Notes under the pieces: model-generated
The model's input: only the letters and a program-made list of their open reading frames with translations
Told to the model about the DNA's origin: nothing
Databases searched by the model: none
Shown: piece after piece, positions 43,300 through 47,099 of the stretch
How positions within the stretch are numbered: position 1 is the first letter of the stretch
Layout of the letters: the number at the start of each line of letters is the position of its first letter
Source: an uncultured Actinomycetes bacterium
GTDB lineage: Bacteria > Actinomycetota > Actinomycetes > Actinomycetales > Bifidobacteriaceae
Direction: 5' to 3'
Assembly (NCBI GenBank): GCA_900314875.1
Contig: OMWX01000003.1
Span: 1-47,099, forward strand
Length of the DNA stretch: 47,099 nucleotides
Position numbers and translations under genes: made by a program

Positions 43300-45546
43300 T
43301 CACACGTTCCATTTTGTGCCGATAGCAATTTCTTTTGTCAGCTGATACCCGGAACTGCCTTCAACAGGATCGGTACCTCCTCCGCCTGAACCGCCGCCGT
43401 TTGAAATCGGGGCATTCCAATTCATTGCATTCTGTACCTCACGACCGTAGTAATCATATAATTTTGTACTGCAGTCAATCCACTTGGCATAATTTCTGTT
43501 GTTGAGAAAACCCTGACTCATATATTCATATGCTCTATTCGTGCGATTGCTGTCATAATAATATCCGGGTTTTATAACTGCCAGACACTGTCCGTTTTTC
43601 TTAATCGTATATTGATTATTCACTCCGTTCTCACGAGTAACACTTCCCCAGTTGAAAGGATCATTTCCATATCCGTCGGAGATGGAAATACTTCCAGAAG
43701 TTCCCGAAGCTACTTCCGTATACTTGAAAGTATCAGTCGGAGGCGTATCATTTTTAAAATAAGATTCATTTGTCTGCTGGTAACCAAAAGGACAATACGA
43801 ATTAGGCGAACCATATCCAAGTCCATTATCATTGCCTGACGCAATAATATGTTTCCAGCAATACGGATACAACGGACCGATATTTACGTTACAATTTTTA
43901 ACAATTGCCGTACCGCTTTGATTATGCAAGCACATTCCCGTTTCGGCATTGACGATACGATCTGTTTTATTCCCGGCAGGACCGCCACTTCCAAGTGTTG
44001 TACTGATTTCCTCAGAATCACTGTCTTTTTCAAGTATTGTACCATGCAAATTATTCGACCATCCGCGAACCGTAAGCATATAATATTTGTCTTCATTTAC
44101 AGCATTAATGTTTCCTCCGGCACCGTGTTGGACAGTATCAGGAACGCTGCTACCATTAATAAAGTTTACAATTTTACTGATAGGCTGAGAATTTGTGCCT
44201 TCCAAATCCTGAAAATAGGATGATTTTTTTTCAAGATCTACCTGTTCGCCTTCTTTTGCAAGACGTATCGTTCCGCTTTCATCAAATCCGAATTCAGCAT
44301 TAATAAATACTACATTAAATGCCCAAACTTGCATATTCGAAAGTTTCTCATTATCACTTGTACCGCAACTTTCAAGACGTGCAACATGTTTTTCAGCAGA
44401 TCTGTCTGTACCTTTATAACCTGTTATGCACAGATTTGTTCCTGCAAGCGTAATTGTGCCGTCTTCATTGTAGGAGAAAGAATTGAATTTCTCATATTGT
44501 CCAGATTGACAAAGCGGGTTAAACGTCCAATCATTAACTCCTGGATTCTTTTTATAGGCATTAGGAAGGATAAGAACTGCCGAGCCTTCGCTCGGAGCAG
44601 TATTTGTATCGAACAAATCTTCTATTTTGGAAATACCTGCTGCTTTTTTTGAACCGTTGTTATATGAAGTAGCGATAAGACATGTCGAATTGCCGGGGTG
44701 CATTGTTCTGTCAAGATCTGTGTAAAACTGCGGTTCCTGATCACTTTTCCTGCCATTATCATTAGATCTCAAGTTCACTGTACCCGATATCGCACCTGTT
44801 TTGGTATCCACAGTTAATGAACTTTTTGCTTCGGGGAGAAAAGCCGGCCATAACGGCTGTTGATCCATACGCTTATAGGACGTGGCAACGTCGAATGCGG
44901 AGCCTTGTTTTCCTCCGCCGCTCCCGGGAATTGCTTTTGCCCCGAACATATAGGTGCCGCTCATTGAACGCATTTCAGATTCATTTTTCCCGTCTGCGTA
45001 ATATGCTCTAGATACAACTACTGCATATTTTGCATCTTTTCTCTCAGTTGCTAATTGAAGAGGCTCTGTGCCGTTGGGATCATTCTTGAAAAACTCGATT
45101 TCCGTTTCATATTTAAAGTCGTCTGTATACGAAGCAGTCCGAGCAGTATACGAAGGTTGGGAAGTTTTAACTTTTACAACGTCGATTTCTGCTCCAGACG
45201 CTCCAGTGTTGTCAACTTTACTTTTGTAATAATTTGAATTTCCGGCATCGGCTACTGCTGTCGGAAACAATTCTAGGGAAGAATCAGACTCGAGCTGACG
45301 CAGGTAGGTCAGACCGGCTTGGAGACCGGCTTCGGCCGCGTATGCTGCTTCGGAGCGTTTGGTGTTGTTTTTCAGCGGCGCAGCCAATGATACCAGCACT
45401 GCCGCCACTACGCTCGTTACGGCAACAACCGCGAACATGAAATAAACGGCAAGAACGAGCGCAGACCCGCTTTCGCTGTTTATGCGGCTCTTAATTTTTT
45501 CTCGGAAGCGATTATTTATGCGCTTCCATAAAAGCGATTCTTTCAT
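43300..45546 (-). CDS. Large PilX-like minor pilin, putative pilus adhesin
   Basis: A 748-residue protein unlike any ordinary pilin in size. The N-terminus is PilX-like: basic leader with a possible peptidase site after SESG, then SALVLAVYFMFAVVAVTSVV as the hydrophobic stalk, followed by RSEAAYAAEAGLQAGLTYL, the usual helix continuation. After residue 210 comes a Gly/Asn/Ser/Tyr-rich ectodomain with at least ten cysteines. Three blocks, around Cys373 (LCITGY), Cys539 (MCLHNQ) and Cys654 (QCLAVI), have a C-L start and a second Cys 20-25 residues on in the first block, recalling ricin-type lectin repeats, but they are 115-166 residues apart, so this is tentative. The C-terminus has a glycine-rich segment (GGGSGGGG) before the last strand. 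Part of the gene is markedly AT-richer than its neighbours. It lies between pilC and pilD. Confidence 0.75.
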   Translation of the reverse strand: MKESLLWKRINNRFREKIKSRINSESGSALVLAVYFMFAVVAVTSVVAAVLVSLAAPLKNNTKRSEAAYAAEAGLQAGLTYLRQLESDSSLELFPTAVADAGNSNYYKSKVDNTGASGAEIDVVKVKTSQPSYTARTASYTDDFKYETEIEFFKNDPNGTEPLQLATERKDAKYAVVVSRAYYADGKNESEMRSMSGTYMFGAKAIPGSGGGKQGSAFDVATSYKRMDQQPLWPAFLPEAKSSLTVDTKTGAISGTVNLRSNDNGRKSDQEPQFYTDLDRTMHPGNSTCLIATSYNNGSKKAAGISKIEDLFDTNTAPSEGSAVLILPNAYKKNPGVNDWTFNPLCQSGQYEKFNSFSYNEDGTITLAGTNLCITGYKGTDRSAEKHVARLESCGTSDNEKLSNMQVWAFNVVFINAEFGFDESGTIRLAKEGEQVDLEKKSSYFQDLEGTNSQPISKIVNFINGSSVPDTVQHGAGGNINAVNEDKYYMLTVRGWSNNLHGTILEKDSDSEEISTTLGSGGPAGNKTDRIVNAETGMCLHNQSGTAIVKNCNVNIGPLYPYCWKHIIASGNDNGLGYGSPNSYCPFGYQQTNESYFKNDTPPTDTFKYTEVASGTSGSISISDGYGNDPFNWGSVTRENGVNNQYTIKKNGQCLAVIKPGYYYDSNRTNRAYEYMSQGFLNNRNYAKWIDCSTKLYDYYGREVQNAMNWNAPISNGGGSGGGGTDPVEGSSGYQLTKEIAIGTKWNV

Positions 45547-45631
45547 TTTTCTCTCTTTTCTCTATTCCAATTTTCCCGCACCTGAAAGCAGATACGGGAA
45601 ACCTTAAATTCTGTGATAAGTCTGAATTATA

Positions 45632-46876
45632 TCAGCCTGAAATGTTGTCGTAAACGGTGAACATCGGGTAGTAAAGCGCGATAAGCATTGCACCGACTAC
45701 GACACCGAGAACTACAATCATCAGAGGCTCGAGCAGGCTCGACAATTGTTTGGTGATTGCCTTCACCTCTTCATCGTAGGAGCGTCCGGCGCTTTCAAGC
45801 ATGTGATCTATTTCACCGGAGTCTTCTCCGATGCGAACCATTTGGATAACAAGCGTCGGGAAAACCTGCTGGCTGCTCAGAGCGTCGGACAGGCGGTAGC
45901 CTTTTTCAACGAGCTTGGAGGTTTCTCTAGTCGCATCCTCGTAAATTTTGTTTCCGGATGTAGCACCGACAATGTCCAAAGCCTGGAGAATGGGAACGCC
46001 GGCAGCAAGCATAGCGGCGAAGTTGCTGCAGAATCGCGCTAAAGCAACCTTGTTGTTGAGGTTTCCGAACACGGGCAGTTTCAGTTTCAGCGGATCCCAC
46101 CAGGAGCGGATCGTGTCACTGTTCTTGTTTTTGCTCCAATATACTGAGAATGCCGTTCCGCCAACAATTAAGGCACCGACTGCGAACGGAGCAACTTTGC
46201 TCATGCCGACCAGAATTTTGGTTATGAAAGGCAGTTCGGCGTTAAGCTGATCAAAAATATCGACGAATACGGGAACAACGTATATAAGCATTGCGGCAAC
46301 GAGTACAGCAGCAAGGCAAAGAACAATAACCGGGTATGTCAGTGCAGACTTAACCTGACGCTGCAAGGTAACGTCAGATTCGAAACTGTCTGCAACCGAA
46401 GTGAGAGCTTCATCCAAGAATCCTCCGGTTTCTCCGGCCTGAACCATGTGGATCATAAGCGGAGGGAATATTTCCGGACTTTTCGCCATCGACGCGGAAA
46501 ACGAATCTCCTGCCTGAATGCTGGCAATACACTGCGTCACAGCTTCGCGCAGTCTCTCGTTCGAAATTTGCTCCACAATAATTTCCAGGGAGCGGATAAT
46601 CGAAACGCCGGCAGTCACCATCGTGGAAAGCTGGCGAGCCATCGCGGCAAGCTCAGCCTTTTTAGGCATGCGTTTAATTCCGCCGATTTCCTTGTTTAAA
46701 ATACTGTCCTGCGAAGTGTCAATCAGCTGAATCGGAATTAAACCGAGCGCAGACACTTTCGATATGGCCTGTTCCTTGTCTTTGGCTTCCACAGAGCCTT
46801 TTTCGCGGGTCTGTCCGTTGGCGGTTACGGCGACATATTTCCATTTGACGGTACCGCCGGATGTTTTCTCTGCCAT
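45632..46876 (-). CDS. pilC: Type IV pilus inner-membrane platform protein PilC
   Basis: PilC is the membrane platform rotated or engaged by the pilus motor. The 414-residue protein has an N-terminal cytoplasmic region, then two T2SSF domains: the first with ARQLSTMVTAGVSIIRSLEI and FPPLMIHMVQAGETGG, the second with ARFCSNFAAMLAAGVPILQALDI and FPTLVIQMVRIGEDSGEIDHML, with paired membrane helices near residues 175-240 and 380-405. The ATG at 46876 (MAEKTSGG) follows GAGGA by eight bases. The ATPases PilB and PilT and the major pilin are not in the window and would be expected beyond its right edge. It is the first visible gene of the pilus operon. Confidence 0.93.
   Translation of the reverse strand: MAEKTSGGTVKWKYVAVTANGQTREKGSVEAKDKEQAISKVSALGLIPIQLIDTSQDSILNKEIGGIKRMPKKAELAAMARQLSTMVTAGVSIIRSLEIIVEQISNERLREAVTQCIASIQAGDSFSASMAKSPEIFPPLMIHMVQAGETGGFLDEALTSVADSFESDVTLQRQVKSALTYPVIVLCLAAVLVAAMLIYVVPVFVDIFDQLNAELPFITKILVGMSKVAPFAVGALIVGGTAFSVYWSKNKNSDTIRSWWDPLKLKLPVFGNLNNKVALARFCSNFAAMLAAGVPILQALDIVGATSGNKIYEDATRETSKLVEKGYRLSDALSSQQVFPTLVIQMVRIGEDSGEIDHMLESAGRSYDEEVKAITKQLSSLLEPLMIVVLGVVVGAMLIALYYPMFTVYDNISG

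Positions 46877-47099
<223 letters not shown>

Overview
The window looks like a chromosomal block from a member of the Bifidobacteriaceae (Actinomycetota). The evidence is the combination of actinobacterial families and their order: DUF3159 and DUF3710 proteins, a PriA-type HisA, a GlnA2-type glutamine synthetase, parA-scpA-scpB, a fused OppD-OppF ATPase, and ftsZ-sepF-yggT-divIVA-lspA-rluD-dnaE leading into a hisD-hisC-hisB gene row. Base composition is moderate, with hand-counted 60-base stretches ranging from about 30% to 57% G+C. Species cannot be fixed by eye. Every recognised gene lies on the minus strand except one small gene at 11937-12389, so reading from the right end toward the left follows transcription.

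Layout from left to right: (1) 1-4.8 kb: a GrpB-like protein that may have been acquired, an RNA uracil methyltransferase, two actinobacterial conserved proteins and exodeoxyribonuclease III. (2) 4.8-10.8 kb: a complete oligopeptide ABC importer, transcribed oppA-oppB-oppC-oppDF, with hairpins between oppA and oppB. (3) 10.8-15.2 kb: a XerC-type recombinase, the single plus-strand gene, tyrA and pheA (overlapping), and a membrane protein. (4) 15.4-20.1 kb: typA and a chromosome-segregation set parA-scpA-scpB. (5) 20.3-27.3 kb: glnA and a histidine row, hisD-hisC-hisB-unknown-hisH-priA-glnA, with GTGA stop/start overlaps. (6) 27.4-36.7 kb: dnaE, rluD, lspA, divIVA, yggT, sepF, ftsZ. (7) 36.8-39.6 kb: dusB and glyS. 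(8) 39.9-47.1 kb: a type IV pilus assembly cluster pilC-(large PilX-like pilin)-pilD-pilM-pilN-pilO, ending at a strong terminator. The right edge runs into (CTA)n and a run of 38 A.

The strongest lead for something new is the pilus cluster. Its 748-residue protein has a PilX-like N-terminus and a large, AT-rich, cysteine-bearing ectodomain with recurring motifs that recall ricin-type lectin repeats, which suggests a pilus-borne adhesin. A second pattern runs through the whole window: at least a dozen short tandem duplications (9-18 bp units) sit at gene ends, in gaps and in disordered coding stretches. Those inside genes have units divisible by three; those in gaps often do not. No CRISPR array, insertion sequence, rRNA or tRNA gene was seen.
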